Shown one piece after another: positions 51,084 to 59,180 of a DNA stretch of 64,000 bases. The notes under the pieces were generated by a model. That model worked only from the letters and a program-made list of their open reading frames with translations. It was not told where the DNA came from and searched no databases. Made by a program: the position numbers and the translations under genes. Position 1 is the first letter of the stretch, and the number at the start of each line of letters is the position of its first letter. The stretch comes from Sulfurimicrobium sp963741495 (GTDB lineage: Bacteria > Pseudomonadota > Gammaproteobacteria > Burkholderiales > Sulfuricellaceae): NCBI GenBank assembly GCA_963741495.1, contig CAVUID010000011.1, positions 124,001 to 188,000 of the forward strand, written 5' to 3'.

Positions 51084-51745
51084 TAACGCAGGCTGATGAC
51101 CGGCCAGCCGTGTGCTTCCGCGTGGGCCTTGAGGGTGGGGTCGGGATCAACCGCGACCGGCTTGCTGACGCGCTGCAACAGGGGCAGGTCGTTGAGGGAG
51201 TCGCTGTAGAACCAGCTCTCGCTCACGTCTTCCCAGCGCAGCCCGCGGCTGGCCAGCCAGTCGTCGAGACGGGTGATCTTGCCTTCGCGGAAGGAGGGAA
51301 TGCCGCTGACCTTGCCGCTGAATTCGCCCATAATTTGTTCAGGTTCGGTGGCGATCAGGTGCGCCACGCCGAATTCGTGGGCGATGGGCGCGGTGACGAA
51401 GCTGTTGGTGGCGGTGACGATGGCGACCAGATCAGCATCGCGCAGATGCTGTTTGACCAGTTCCCGGCCTTTTTTCGTGACGATGGGCAGGATCTTCTTG
51501 TGCATGAAATCCTGATGCCAGAGGTCGAGCTGGCTGCGCGGATGGCGCGCCAGCGGCTTGAGCTGGAAATCGAGAAATTCGTGAATATCGAGCGTGCCGG
51601 CCTTGTACTGGTCGTAGAAAGCCTGGTTGCGCGCTTCGTAAACTTCCTGGTCGAGCACCCCCTGTTCGATCAGGAACTGGGCCCATTCAAAATCGCTGTC
51701 CCCAGCGAGCAGTGTGTTGTCCAGATCGAAAAGCGCCAAACGCAA
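51083..51745 (-). CDS. HAD-superfamily IB phosphatase
   Basis: 220 residues from TTG 51745, preferred because GGAG lies eight bases upstream; TTG 51763 would add six residues. HAD motif I is LFDLDNTLLAGDSD (nucleophile Asp and acid Asp), motif II is in AIVTATNSF, and motif III/IV is FYSDSLNDLPLL. The IB type includes SerB and histidinol-phosphatase-like enzymes; the substrate is unknown. Upstream member of the three-gene unit with the BtuCD-like transporter. Confidence 0.83.
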   Translation of the reverse strand: MRLALFDLDNTLLAGDSDFEWAQFLIEQGVLDQEVYEARNQAFYDQYKAGTLDIHEFLDFQLKPLARHPRSQLDLWHQDFMHKKILPIVTKKGRELVKQHLRDADLVAIVTATNSFVTAPIAHEFGVAHLIATEPEQIMGEFSGKVSGIPSFREGKITRLDDWLASRGLRWEDVSESWFYSDSLNDLPLLQRVSKPVAVDPDPTLKAHAEAHGWPVISLR

Positions 51746-51798
51746 GATTTTTACTCCAGGCAAAATATTAAGCCGGAAGTATATCGTAAAATATTGCC

Positions 51799-52464
51799 AT
51801 GAATTTCCCAGACGGCCTGCTTCCTTCCTCCTGGCAATGGTTCGCGCACCTGCTGTTCGTGGTAGTGCTGGCCTGGTCCGTGCGTGCCGCGCCGTGGCGG
51901 CGCCTGCTCGACAATGAGCAACTGCATCTGTTTCTGGGCTTGTGCGTGGCCCTGATGCTGCTGTGGAGCATCAAGACCGGCATCAGGCCCGGGCTGAATT
52001 TCCACCTGCTCGGTGCCACGGTTTTTACCCTCATGTTCGGGCCCTGGCTGGCAATCATTGGCATGGGCGTGGTGTTGCTGGGGGTGACTTTCTATGGCCT
52101 GAGCGGGTGGGAGAGCTTTTCCGTCAACGGCCTGCTGATGAATGTGCTGCCGGTGACTATCAGCTATTCTATTTTCCGTCTGGCAGACAGCAAGCTGCCC
52201 AACCATTTTTTCGTCTATATTTTCATCAATGCCTTTGTTGGCGCGGCATTCGCCATGGCCTTGACCGGTCTGGCGGCAACCGGAGTGCTGGCGCTTGCGG
52301 GAGCCTATACAGCCGAATATCTGGTTAGCAATTACCTGCCTTATTTCCTGCTCATGGGTTGGTCGGAGGCCCTGCTCAGCGGCATGGCGCTGACGCTTCT
52401 GGTGGTGTACCGCCCGCAATGGGTGGCGACCTTCGACGATGCGCGCTATCTGCGCAACAAATAG
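51799..52464 (+). CDS. CbiM-like energy-coupling-factor membrane protein
   Basis: 221 residues with about six transmembrane helices. The N-terminus MNFPDGLLPSSWQWFAHLLF resembles CbiM-like substrate-capture proteins, whose N-terminal MHIxxG segment coordinates cobalt or nickel; here the His is not at the usual position. Contains FHLLGATVFTLMFGPWLAII and NAFVGAAFAMALTG. No CbiN, CbiQ or CbiO is adjacent. It is divergent from the HAD gene with only 53 bases between, leaving no room for a cobalamin riboswitch. Confidence 0.7.
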   Translation: MNFPDGLLPSSWQWFAHLLFVVVLAWSVRAAPWRRLLDNEQLHLFLGLCVALMLLWSIKTGIRPGLNFHLLGATVFTLMFGPWLAIIGMGVVLLGVTFYGLSGWESFSVNGLLMNVLPVTISYSIFRLADSKLPNHFFVYIFINAFVGAAFAMALTGLAATGVLALAGAYTAEYLVSNYLPYFLLMGWSEALLSGMALTLLVVYRPQWVATFDDARYLRNK

Positions 52465-52523
52465 CCGCTTCGAGCTGGTTCGTTGTAACATCGCCGCTGA
52501 CGCTGACAGACAGGAATAGAAGA

Positions 52524-53027
52524 ATGCTGAGACGAATATTGATTGCAGCGATTCTGGTCGTGACCATGCATGGTGCGCAAGCGGCGGGAGGCAAGGGTTT
52601 GCCGCCGGTCGTTATTTATGGGCCTGAGCCGTGCCTGGCCTGCATGGAATGGGCTTACCATCTGATGGAGAACGGGTTTTCCGTAACCTTCAAGGCCACG
52701 CGAGACATGGCAGCGATCAAACGCCGACTTGGCGTGCCGCGGAATGCGGAATCTGTCCTGACTGCAAAGGTGGGGCGTTATTTTGTAGAAGGGCATGTCC
52801 CGGCTGAGGACATCAAGCAGTTGCTGCTAGAAAAACCCCGTGCCCGTGGTCTTGCCGTACCGGGTTTGCCGCTCGGCGCGCCGGGCTTTGAAGGCGGCGA
52901 TCCCACTTGCGAGGCGGGTTGCACGATCGTCGATTCGGCAACTTCGGAGCGCGAATCCCAGCGCGAGTTGTATGACACTCTGCTGGTGGCGCCCAACGGC
53001 AAAACCAGCGTCTATGCAAGGCACTGA
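52524..53027 (+). CDS. Secreted DUF411-like metal-binding protein
   Basis: 167 residues from ATG 52524. Signal peptide (cut after GAQA, about 20), then a DUF411-type domain: VIYGPEPCLACMEWAYHLMENGF with a Cys-x2-Cys near the start, RYFVEGHVPAEDIKQLL and the family stretch RARGLAVPGLPLGAPG. The usual CGCC motif is changed to CLAC. A second Cys pair follows (DPTCEAGCTIV). DUF411 proteins are linked to copper handling. The ending SVYARH is beyond the usual domain. Confidence 0.75.
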   Translation: MLRRILIAAILVVTMHGAQAAGGKGLPPVVIYGPEPCLACMEWAYHLMENGFSVTFKATRDMAAIKRRLGVPRNAESVLTAKVGRYFVEGHVPAEDIKQLLLEKPRARGLAVPGLPLGAPGFEGGDPTCEAGCTIVDSATSERESQRELYDTLLVAPNGKTSVYARH

Positions 53028-53031
53028 GTAT

Positions 53032-53099
53032 TAGCTGTCAGCCATCAGCTTTCAGCTTTCAGCAGAACAGGTTTGGCTGATAGCTGACTGCTGATAGCT
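53032..53099. repeat. Short repeat with inverted AGCTGTCAGC/GCTGATAGCT units
   Basis: TAGCTGTCAGCCATCAGCTT TCAGCTTTCAGC is followed by GCTGATAGCTGACTGCTGAT AGCTA. The two halves are nearly inverse and sit between convergent stops, where they could fold into a terminator-like hairpin. Confidence 0.6.
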
Positions 53100-54411
53100 A
53101 ATCGCTATCCCTGAACGCCAGGAATTCCTCGAACATGGCCTTGGCCCACTGGACATCTTCCCCTCTTGGATTCGGGTCGTTGTTTTGCCTGACGGTTTGC
53201 ACGATGAGACCGTCACCGCGGAACCTGTAGCGGGACTCGACGCGGGTCATTTCCAGCGGCTCTATCCGGGTAAACACATAGCAGGTGCTGTCCGGAAGCA
53301 GTTTCTCGGCGGAGACGCCCTTGGCGCGGGCGGCGATCTCGCGGGCAGCGATGTGCCCCTGGCGGCTGGCCATCTGGCCGGTCTTGGGGTAATGGCCGAA
53401 GAGCGGGGAGGCTTTGTCTATCATGTCGCCAATCAGGAATATGTGTTCGTCTTCCCGTGCATGCAGGTGAACCGGGTGCTGGTCAGCCCAGCCGGTGGCT
53501 TTCCCGTCATTTCCCTTGGCAATTAAACCCGCTTTCCACGCCAGGTCGCCGGCTTGTTGCGGCGCCATGAGAATGGCATCGTCGAAGCGAAAATCGTCGA
53601 CTTCGGTTTGAATGGTTTTGTTGAACGGATCAACAGATTTCACCCGGGTTTCGGACAGGTAGACGATTTGGTCCGGATATTGTTCGCTGAAAATCCGGCT
53701 GAAACCCAGTACGTGCGAATTGGGGTCGAGGACGATGAGTTTGCCCTTGATTTTGCGCGATTTGAGCATTGACCCGATCATGCACGCCCGCTCGTAGGGC
53801 GACGGCGGGCAGCGGTAGGGCATGGGCGGCAGGGTCATGACGAGGTCGCCGCCCTTGAAATTGTCAAGTTTTTCCTTGAGCGCCCGCTGCTCCCCGCCGG
53901 GAATATAGGCGCAGGGATAGTGTTTCAGGGTGTGCCCGGCCGCGCGCCGGTCATCGCCGTACCAAGGCTCGTAGTCATAGCGGATGCCCACGGCGAGAAT
54001 CAGCCAGTCGTAATCCAGTATGCCCATAGGGGTGACAACGCGGCGCTTGTCGCGGTCAATGTCGGACACTTCGGTCTGCATGAAAGTGTAGCCGTAGGCG
54101 CTGGCGGCGGTCTGGTAATCGTGGGCGAGGTATTTGTCGTCCGTCAGGCCGGTCAGCCACTTGTTGCTCATGGGCAGGGACCAGAAGGACGGATTCTTTT
54201 CCAGCAGCACCACTTCCAGTTCGGGCGCCAGGTCGCGCAGGTGACGGGCGGCGCTCAAGCCTCCCCATCCGCCACCAACGATGACGACTCTTTTGCTCCT
54301 GGAACGGGGTAGTATCTGTTGCGAAACGCCGATCAGGGGCGTCGCGTGTGCCGAAAAAGATGCGCACAAAGCAGCGGAAGCGGCCAGAAAATCACGGCGG
54401 CTGAAAGGCAT
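53098..54411 (-). CDS. Tat-exported FAD flavoprotein, FccB/SoxF-like sulfide dehydrogenase subunit
   Basis: 437 residues. Tat signal SRRDFLAASAALCASFSA at the N-terminus. FAD-binding VVIVGGGWGGLSAARHLRD (about 42-60). The FccB-type motif MPYRCPPSPYERACMIGSML, with a redox Cys, matches the second disulfide region of flavocytochrome c, and DSTCYVFTRIEP fits the C-terminal Cys segment. In Fcc, FccB oxidises sulfide and passes electrons to cytochrome FccA; no such cytochrome gene is adjacent. The neighbour upstream is an ankyrin protein, separated by eight bases. Periplasmic. Confidence 0.82.
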   Translation of the reverse strand: MPFSRRDFLAASAALCASFSAHATPLIGVSQQILPRSRSKRVVIVGGGWGGLSAARHLRDLAPELEVVLLEKNPSFWSLPMSNKWLTGLTDDKYLAHDYQTAASAYGYTFMQTEVSDIDRDKRRVVTPMGILDYDWLILAVGIRYDYEPWYGDDRRAAGHTLKHYPCAYIPGGEQRALKEKLDNFKGGDLVMTLPPMPYRCPPSPYERACMIGSMLKSRKIKGKLIVLDPNSHVLGFSRIFSEQYPDQIVYLSETRVKSVDPFNKTIQTEVDDFRFDDAILMAPQQAGDLAWKAGLIAKGNDGKATGWADQHPVHLHAREDEHIFLIGDMIDKASPLFGHYPKTGQMASRQGHIAAREIAARAKGVSAEKLLPDSTCYVFTRIEPLEMTRVESRYRFRGDGLIVQTVRQNNDPNPRGEDVQWAKAMFEEFLAFRDSD

Positions 54412-54419
54412 CGGGGCGG

Positions 54420-54959
54420 CTAATCTATCAATTTCTGGAGGTTGCTGTTTTCAGCCTGGATGCATTTTTCACCCGCCTTGCAGCCCTTCAACATCCACAG
54501 GGAAATGAGCCCGATCACATCGTCGGCACGGGATTTGCGTGCCATGGCGACCGGCGTGCGCCCGCCCGTGGAAACGGCATTGACGTCAGCGCCAGCTTCC
54601 AGCAGCAGTTTCGAATGTTCAAACTTGTTCGAGTAGGCGGCCATGTGCAGCGGCGTGTTCCCGTCCATGTCCTTGGCGTTGACATCCGCCCCGGCAGCCA
54701 GCAGTGCTTTCAGTGCCCCGGTATCGGGGTTGGTTGCCGCCATGTGCAGCGGCGTGCTGCCAAGGCCGGTGCGCGCATCCCGCATGGCAGGGTTTTGCTT
54801 GACGATCCGGGTGATCTCATCGCCTTTTCCCATTCTCGCGACATCGTGGATGATCTGGTCGTTCTGGCCGAGTGCTTCCTGCGCCTGCGCGGCGGGCGCC
54901 AACGCGAATGCCAGCGCCGCTGCCAGCCAACCTGCCCATGCGTAAATTCCGGATTTCAC
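54420..54959 (-). CDS. Secreted ankyrin-repeat protein
   Basis: 179 residues from GTG 54959, chosen for the GGGGGA site just before it. Signal peptide (cut after AAQAQ, about 25). Three ankyrin repeats at about 60-155: GSTPLHMAATNPDTGALKAL, GNTPLHMAAYSNKFEHSKLL and GRTPVAMARKSRADDVIGLI. The C-terminus has two Cys (LKGCKAGEKCIQ). Ankyrin proteins bind partners; this one is co-directional with the FccB-like flavoprotein, so it may hold or protect it in the periplasm. The upstream 70 codons of the open frame are not family-like. Confidence 0.8.
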   Translation of the reverse strand: MKSGIYAWAGWLAAALAFALAPAAQAQEALGQNDQIIHDVARMGKGDEITRIVKQNPAMRDARTGLGSTPLHMAATNPDTGALKALLAAGADVNAKDMDGNTPLHMAAYSNKFEHSKLLLEAGADVNAVSTGGRTPVAMARKSRADDVIGLISLWMLKGCKAGEKCIQAENSNLQKLID

Positions 54960-55173
54960 TTTGATATTCCCCCGATCAACAGAAAATTGCCTATTCCTGG
55001 CCGTGTTTCTGGCAGCATTTAGGTATCGTGGGGAAGTATAGCCCAATTTGTTTTTTTTCTTGTGCTGGCCGCGCGCAAGAGGCCTGCACTTATGCTCAGA
55101 AAGTACAGGGAGAAAAAAAGGGCAACGCAAGACCGGCACATGATATTTATTTTGTGCTGCTGGAGGCACTTAG

Positions 55174-55199
55174 AAAAAAACGGCGACCGCTGGCCGCCG
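55174..55199 (-). terminator. Terminator of the second PEP-CTERM gene
   Basis: On the minus strand: CGGCGGCCAGCGGTCGCCG followed by TTTTTTT. It nearly matches the stem of the terminator at 42110. Confidence 0.85.
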
Positions 55200-55230
55200 T
55201 GAAAGCTTAATCAGTTTCGGCCGAGCGCGA

Positions 55231-55827
55231 TCAGGCCCGACGGCGACGCAGTGCGGCCAGGCCGACAAGTCCGATGCCAAGCAGAGCAAGCGAGGCGGGT
55301 TCGGCTACCGAACCCGAAGCTGCCTGATCCGCAAAAACCCGGATCTCGGCCACGCTTGACCAATGGCTTCCGCCGACAACTTCATATTTGACGTATTGCA
55401 TGTTCTGGTTGGAAGGGTTGTAGTCATGTGTTTCGAATAAACCGTCCGTAAAAGTACCTGCGCCAATCAAAGCCCAAGTGCTCCCGTCCATGCCGGAATA
55501 AAGGTTGTAAATGGTTGTATAGCCGTCCCAAACAGTCCCCGCCGAATCTCCCCAGTAAATACTTATATTGCTGACTTGGAAGGTTTGCCCCAAGTCGATA
55601 GTAAGCCAATTCGGGTTCGAGAGGGTTCCATGGTCAGGTACGATCCAGCGTGTATCGTTGCCATTATCGATTGCAGAGGGCGCGCTTGAGCTGGAATAAT
55701 GCAGCTCGTTCCCGGTCGCCGTGCCGTAAAGATGTGCGACATTGACGGGTGCTGCTTGAGCGAGTGAACTGGCGATGCCAAGCATGCCAATAGCCAACAC
55801 GCTTGAGAAAATTTGTTTTGTTTTCAT
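55231..55827 (-). CDS. PEP-CTERM protein with discoidin (F5/8 type C)-like domain
   Basis: 198 residues from ATG 55827 (GGGAG eight bases upstream). Signal peptide (cut after LAQA, about 24), a discoidin-like beta sandwich (GNDTRWIVPDHGTLSNPNWL, FQVSNISIYWG, YVKYEVVGGSHWSSVAEIRV), and a sorting tail AEPASLALLGIGLVGLAAL with Arg-rich end. The usual Pro-Glu-Pro is Ala-Glu-Pro here. Discoidin domains bind sugars, so it may attach to exopolysaccharide after exosortase processing. Confidence 0.88.
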   Translation of the reverse strand: MKTKQIFSSVLAIGMLGIASSLAQAAPVNVAHLYGTATGNELHYSSSSAPSAIDNGNDTRWIVPDHGTLSNPNWLTIDLGQTFQVSNISIYWGDSAGTVWDGYTTIYNLYSGMDGSTWALIGAGTFTDGLFETHDYNPSNQNMQYVKYEVVGGSHWSSVAEIRVFADQAASGSVAEPASLALLGIGLVGLAALRRRRA

Positions 55828-55889
55828 GATGGACTCCCATTGTGTTTGGATTCGCGCCAATTCTCTGATTAATGGCTTAATTGAGATTA

Positions 55890-55905
55890 AGCAAATCCTG
55901 CGCCA
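55890..55905 (-). promoter_or_regulatory. Sigma-54-type promoter of the second PEP-CTERM gene
   Basis: Minus strand TGGCGCAGGATTTGCT, with GG and GC exactly ten bases apart and one mismatch to TGGCAYR-N4-TTGCW. It lies 63 bases before the start codon. Confidence 0.7.
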
Positions 55906-56282
55906 GCCAACGCAACAGGCTTGATTGTTCATATAAATCTATGTGGCCTGTGCCTCGCTCTCTTGCAATTTGTTGACTGACTGTAAAGATTTCCGACATG
56001 CAAGTATTTATATCCCGAAAAAGAAACTTAGTTGAGTCAATGATCCGCTCCATAACGATCGAAGTTCGAGTTTCCCTCGCAAAATAGACGTGCAAAAACG
56101 ACAAAAAGGGAGACGCTTTGGACTGCAAGTGACGAAGATTTGGGCTGCGGAAGGCCGTTGCTGGGAGTGCTGTGGATGAGAGCCGAGTAACACCTGGGAT
56201 AGCCGCGTTGGCTGGGTGTGGCAGAACAGAATTGGTGTTTTCTAAAAATGAATCTGGGTACATGCCCAGATTCATCATGGAT
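55906..56282. other. Intergenic region, nothing recognised
   Basis: Upstream of the sigma-54 site up to the tRNA. A 133-codon minus-strand frame (55877-56278) covers it, but its end overlaps the promoter, it has no ribosome-binding site and no family pattern. An activator-binding site would be expected here; I cannot identify one. Confidence 0.5.
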
Positions 56283-56358
56283 TGGCGCCCCGAAGACGAA
56301 TCGAACGTCCGACCTACCCCTTAGGAGGGGGTTGCTCTATCCACTGAGCTACCGGGGC
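56283..56358 (-). tRNA. tRNA-Arg (anticodon CCU)
   Basis: 76 bases. Minus strand: acceptor GCCCCGG / TCGGGGC, discriminator G and encoded CCA. The anticodon stem ACCCC/GGGGT encloses CTCCTAA, giving CCU. D arm GCTCAGTGGATAGAGC and T arm with GTTCGATTC are normal. Confidence 0.96.
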
Positions 56359-56444
56359 GAAGCGGCGATTTTACGCTAAAACCAGTGGCTTGGAAAAGCC
56401 AGATTCCTGATGTTGAGGTTGGGTGCGCGCCTCCGCTCTGAGGT

Positions 56445-59180
56445 TCAGGCTATAGCGGTGTCGAGCGGGATGTCCTGATGCGGCTGTGTTTTCAGCCAGT
56501 GTTCAAGTCCCTCGGCAGACATGGGTTCGGCAAAATAGTAACCCTGAAGGTTGTCCACACCCAGTTCTTGCAGTTTGCGAGCGGCTTCTGCCGTTTCCAC
56601 GCCCTCTGCCACAGTTTTCAGGTCAAGGGCGCGTGCCAGGTTGATGATGGCTTGTGTCATAGACAGGCCGCTGGCTTCATGCAGGCGCCGTACAAATGAT
56701 ATGTCGATCTTGAGTTCGTCCACATGCATTTCATGCAGATGGGAAAGGGATGAATAGCCGGTGCCGAAATCGTCAATGGCAATGCAGAAGCCATGCTGTT
56801 TCAGCTCATGAAGCCGATCAGCGGCATGTTCCACATCCAGCAGCGCAAGGCTTTCGGTAATTTCCAGGGTGATATTTCGCGGCGCGATCTGGTGTATGGC
56901 GACCTCTTCCAGCAGGCGTTCTGTGAAGTGCGGGGTAAACAATTGGCGTTTCGAGACATTGATTGAGAGGGTCAGCGCCAGTCCGGCTTCCTGCCAGTGC
57001 CTTGCGGCGGCGAGGCTGGCGAGCAGGATCTGATGCCCGAGTTCGTGAATCAGTCCGAGATCTTCCGCCATCGGGATGAAGGTTTCCGGGCTAATCCAGC
57101 CCTGTTCCTGGTCGTGCCAGCGCGCCAGTACTTCGACGCCGGAACAGCGTTGGCTTTTCGCCGAGAAGATGGGCTGGAACCAGGCTTGTATCTGGTGGGC
57201 ATTGATGGCGCCGGCGAGACGGTTCTGGATGTAGAGTTCTTGCTTGTTGATGCCCTTGATGGTCATGTCGCGGAAAAAACATGCCTGATTGCGTCCCTGT
57301 GCCTTGGCAAAAAACATGGCGCGGTCAGCATGGGAAAACAGGGCTTCCGTATCCTCCCCGTCATCTGGGTAGATGGCGATGCCCATGCTGAAAGTCACCG
57401 CCAGTTCGGTGTCGTCTAACCGCAGGGGCGTTTGCACTTCCTTGACTATTTTTTGGGTGACATTTCGAATATTTTGCTCCGTGTCCATGTCGGGCAGCAG
57501 CAGCACAAATTCATCTCCGCCCCAGCGCGCGACGGTATCGCCTTCTCGCAGTTGATGCTTGAGTCGCTCGGCAAAAGCCAGCAGAAGTTTGTCGCCGGAT
57601 TTGTGGCCGAGCGTATCGTTGACGTTCTTGAAGTGGTCCAGATCGATGAAGCAGATGCCGACTTTTTGTTGCAAGCGTGAAGCATGGCGTAGCGAAACCT
57701 TGATGCGATCTTCCAGCAGCACCCGGTTGGGTAAGCCGGTGAGCGCGTCGTGCAAGGCCATGTGGGTGATTTGTTTTTCGTTGAGATAGGTTTGCGTAAT
57801 GTCACGCAGCACACCGCGCACACCGGCCACTTTTCCGGATTCATCATGGCGACAGACGAAACGGCATTCCGCCCATGGTTCGTGAGGTTCGTTCTCCAGA
57901 TTGAGGCGCAAGCGCAGGACGACATGATTTTTCTTGCCGCTGGTTAATGCCTGGCATTGTGTTTGCAGTATTTCACGGTCCTCGCGGTGAATGAAATCGT
58001 AGATGCGCACGCCGACAGGCTCGTTGCAATGGGATAGCTTGTTCCAGCCGGGGCTGGCGCGCTTGATGGTCCCTTCGCAGTCTATTTCCAGCACTGCTTC
58101 CTCAAGCATGGACAAGGTTTCCAGGTAGGCTTTCTGCTCAAGGTTGCGGCTTTCAATCTCGTGCATGAGCTTTTCCATGGCATCAGCCAGATCGGATATC
58201 TCGTCCGGTTGCCCGCCTGCTGCCTGCAACTGTGCGCTGGCCCGGGACGCGATGCCGAGCCGGGTGTAATCCATGGTGGCCGTTTCCAGGTGCTCCACGC
58301 GCATGATCGTGCGCGTCAGCCAGCGCCCGAGGCCGAGCCAGAACAGGAACGTGATGATTGTTACGGCGGCAAGCGGACGCAGCAGAAACTCTTTCAGTGG
58401 ATAGAGGGTGTGAAATTCACGTTGCACGATAAGCAGCGGCCGAACGCCGCTACCGGGCCAGGATTGCTCTGTCTGGATCAGCGGCACCCCATCGGGTGTG
58501 AGTGATTCTTTTATGCCCGGGCGGGGCAGATTGGGGCTTGCACCATCGCTGGTGGCCAGAATCTGTTCATGAAAATAGAGATACAGGGAGGTTTCCGGGG
58601 TGGCGATCTCTTTCAGTGCAGCGTTATTGACTGTTTTCAGCAGCAGCAAAGTGCCATGTTCGCCAGAGCCGAGCCAGACGGGGACGCGATAGACCCGGTA
58701 CAGTTCGTGAGTTTCATTCGAATAGTGCCAGGATGAGGTAAACAGGGCCGAATTGAGTTGCACCTTGTGTGCTTCAGGGCCATAGCGGAACAGGGCATGA
58801 TCCTCGCCGCGCAAAATCAGAAGATTGGCGAAATGCATGTATTCAGATTGGGCGTTGAGGAAGGCGTTCAATTTGAGCCAGCGCACCTCATCTTCTCCCT
58901 CCAGAATACGAGAAAATTCGATGCGTGACTTCATTTGATCTGCATCCGCCAGCCAGCGCTCTTCTATCCGGGGAAGCTCTTTTTCATAGAACTGCTGGGT
59001 CGTGGTGCGCTTCTGTATGACTTCGCGCTCTCTTTGGGTTTGATGGCTGATGGTGGCCACCAGGGTAATGGCCGTCACAACGAACAGACCAACCAGCAGC
59101 AGGCGTGCCAGTGCCTGCCCGCGCAGGGTTCCGCGTCCGCGCAGCAGGTTGGAAATTTGCCTGGAGATTATCTGGACTAT
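56445..59180 (-). CDS. Membrane-bound GGDEF-EAL protein with PAS domain; start codon uncertain
   Basis: About 911 residues. TM1 (about 23-45), periplasmic sensor (46-270), TM2 (272-292), HAMP, PAS (about 360-480), GGDEF with intact RWGGDEFVLLL, and EAL with GVEVLARWHD and IDDFGTGYSSLSHL. All c-di-GMP synthesis and breakdown motifs appear intact. No ATG, GTG or TTG exists between the stop of the upstream binding-protein gene and TM1. The best placed codon is ATA 59180, which overlaps that stop as ATAG and has GGGGG upstream. Either a rare start is used or an indel hides the true one; the neighbour has frameshifts too. The pair probably works as sensor and output. Confidence 0.85.
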   Translation of the reverse strand: MVQIISRQISNLLRGRGTLRGQALARLLLVGLFVVTAITLVATISHQTQREREVIQKRTTTQQFYEKELPRIEERWLADADQMKSRIEFSRILEGEDEVRWLKLNAFLNAQSEYMHFANLLILRGEDHALFRYGPEAHKVQLNSALFTSSWHYSNETHELYRVYRVPVWLGSGEHGTLLLLKTVNNAALKEIATPETSLYLYFHEQILATSDGASPNLPRPGIKESLTPDGVPLIQTEQSWPGSGVRPLLIVQREFHTLYPLKEFLLRPLAAVTIITFLFWLGLGRWLTRTIMRVEHLETATMDYTRLGIASRASAQLQAAGGQPDEISDLADAMEKLMHEIESRNLEQKAYLETLSMLEEAVLEIDCEGTIKRASPGWNKLSHCNEPVGVRIYDFIHREDREILQTQCQALTSGKKNHVVLRLRLNLENEPHEPWAECRFVCRHDESGKVAGVRGVLRDITQTYLNEKQITHMALHDALTGLPNRVLLEDRIKVSLRHASRLQQKVGICFIDLDHFKNVNDTLGHKSGDKLLLAFAERLKHQLREGDTVARWGGDEFVLLLPDMDTEQNIRNVTQKIVKEVQTPLRLDDTELAVTFSMGIAIYPDDGEDTEALFSHADRAMFFAKAQGRNQACFFRDMTIKGINKQELYIQNRLAGAINAHQIQAWFQPIFSAKSQRCSGVEVLARWHDQEQGWISPETFIPMAEDLGLIHELGHQILLASLAAARHWQEAGLALTLSINVSKRQLFTPHFTERLLEEVAIHQIAPRNITLEITESLALLDVEHAADRLHELKQHGFCIAIDDFGTGYSSLSHLHEMHVDELKIDISFVRRLHEASGLSMTQAIINLARALDLKTVAEGVETAEAARKLQELGVDNLQGYYFAEPMSAEGLEHWLKTQPHQDIPLDTAIA

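Noticed and set aside
51746..51798. Cobalamin riboswitch before the BtuCD-like operon or the CbiM-like gene
   Set aside because: The divergent gap is only 53 bases, too short, and lacks B12-box sequence.
55877..56278. 133-codon minus-strand frame upstream of the second PEP-CTERM gene
   Set aside because: It overlaps the sigma-54 promoter, starts beside the tRNA without a ribosome-binding site and shows no family pattern.
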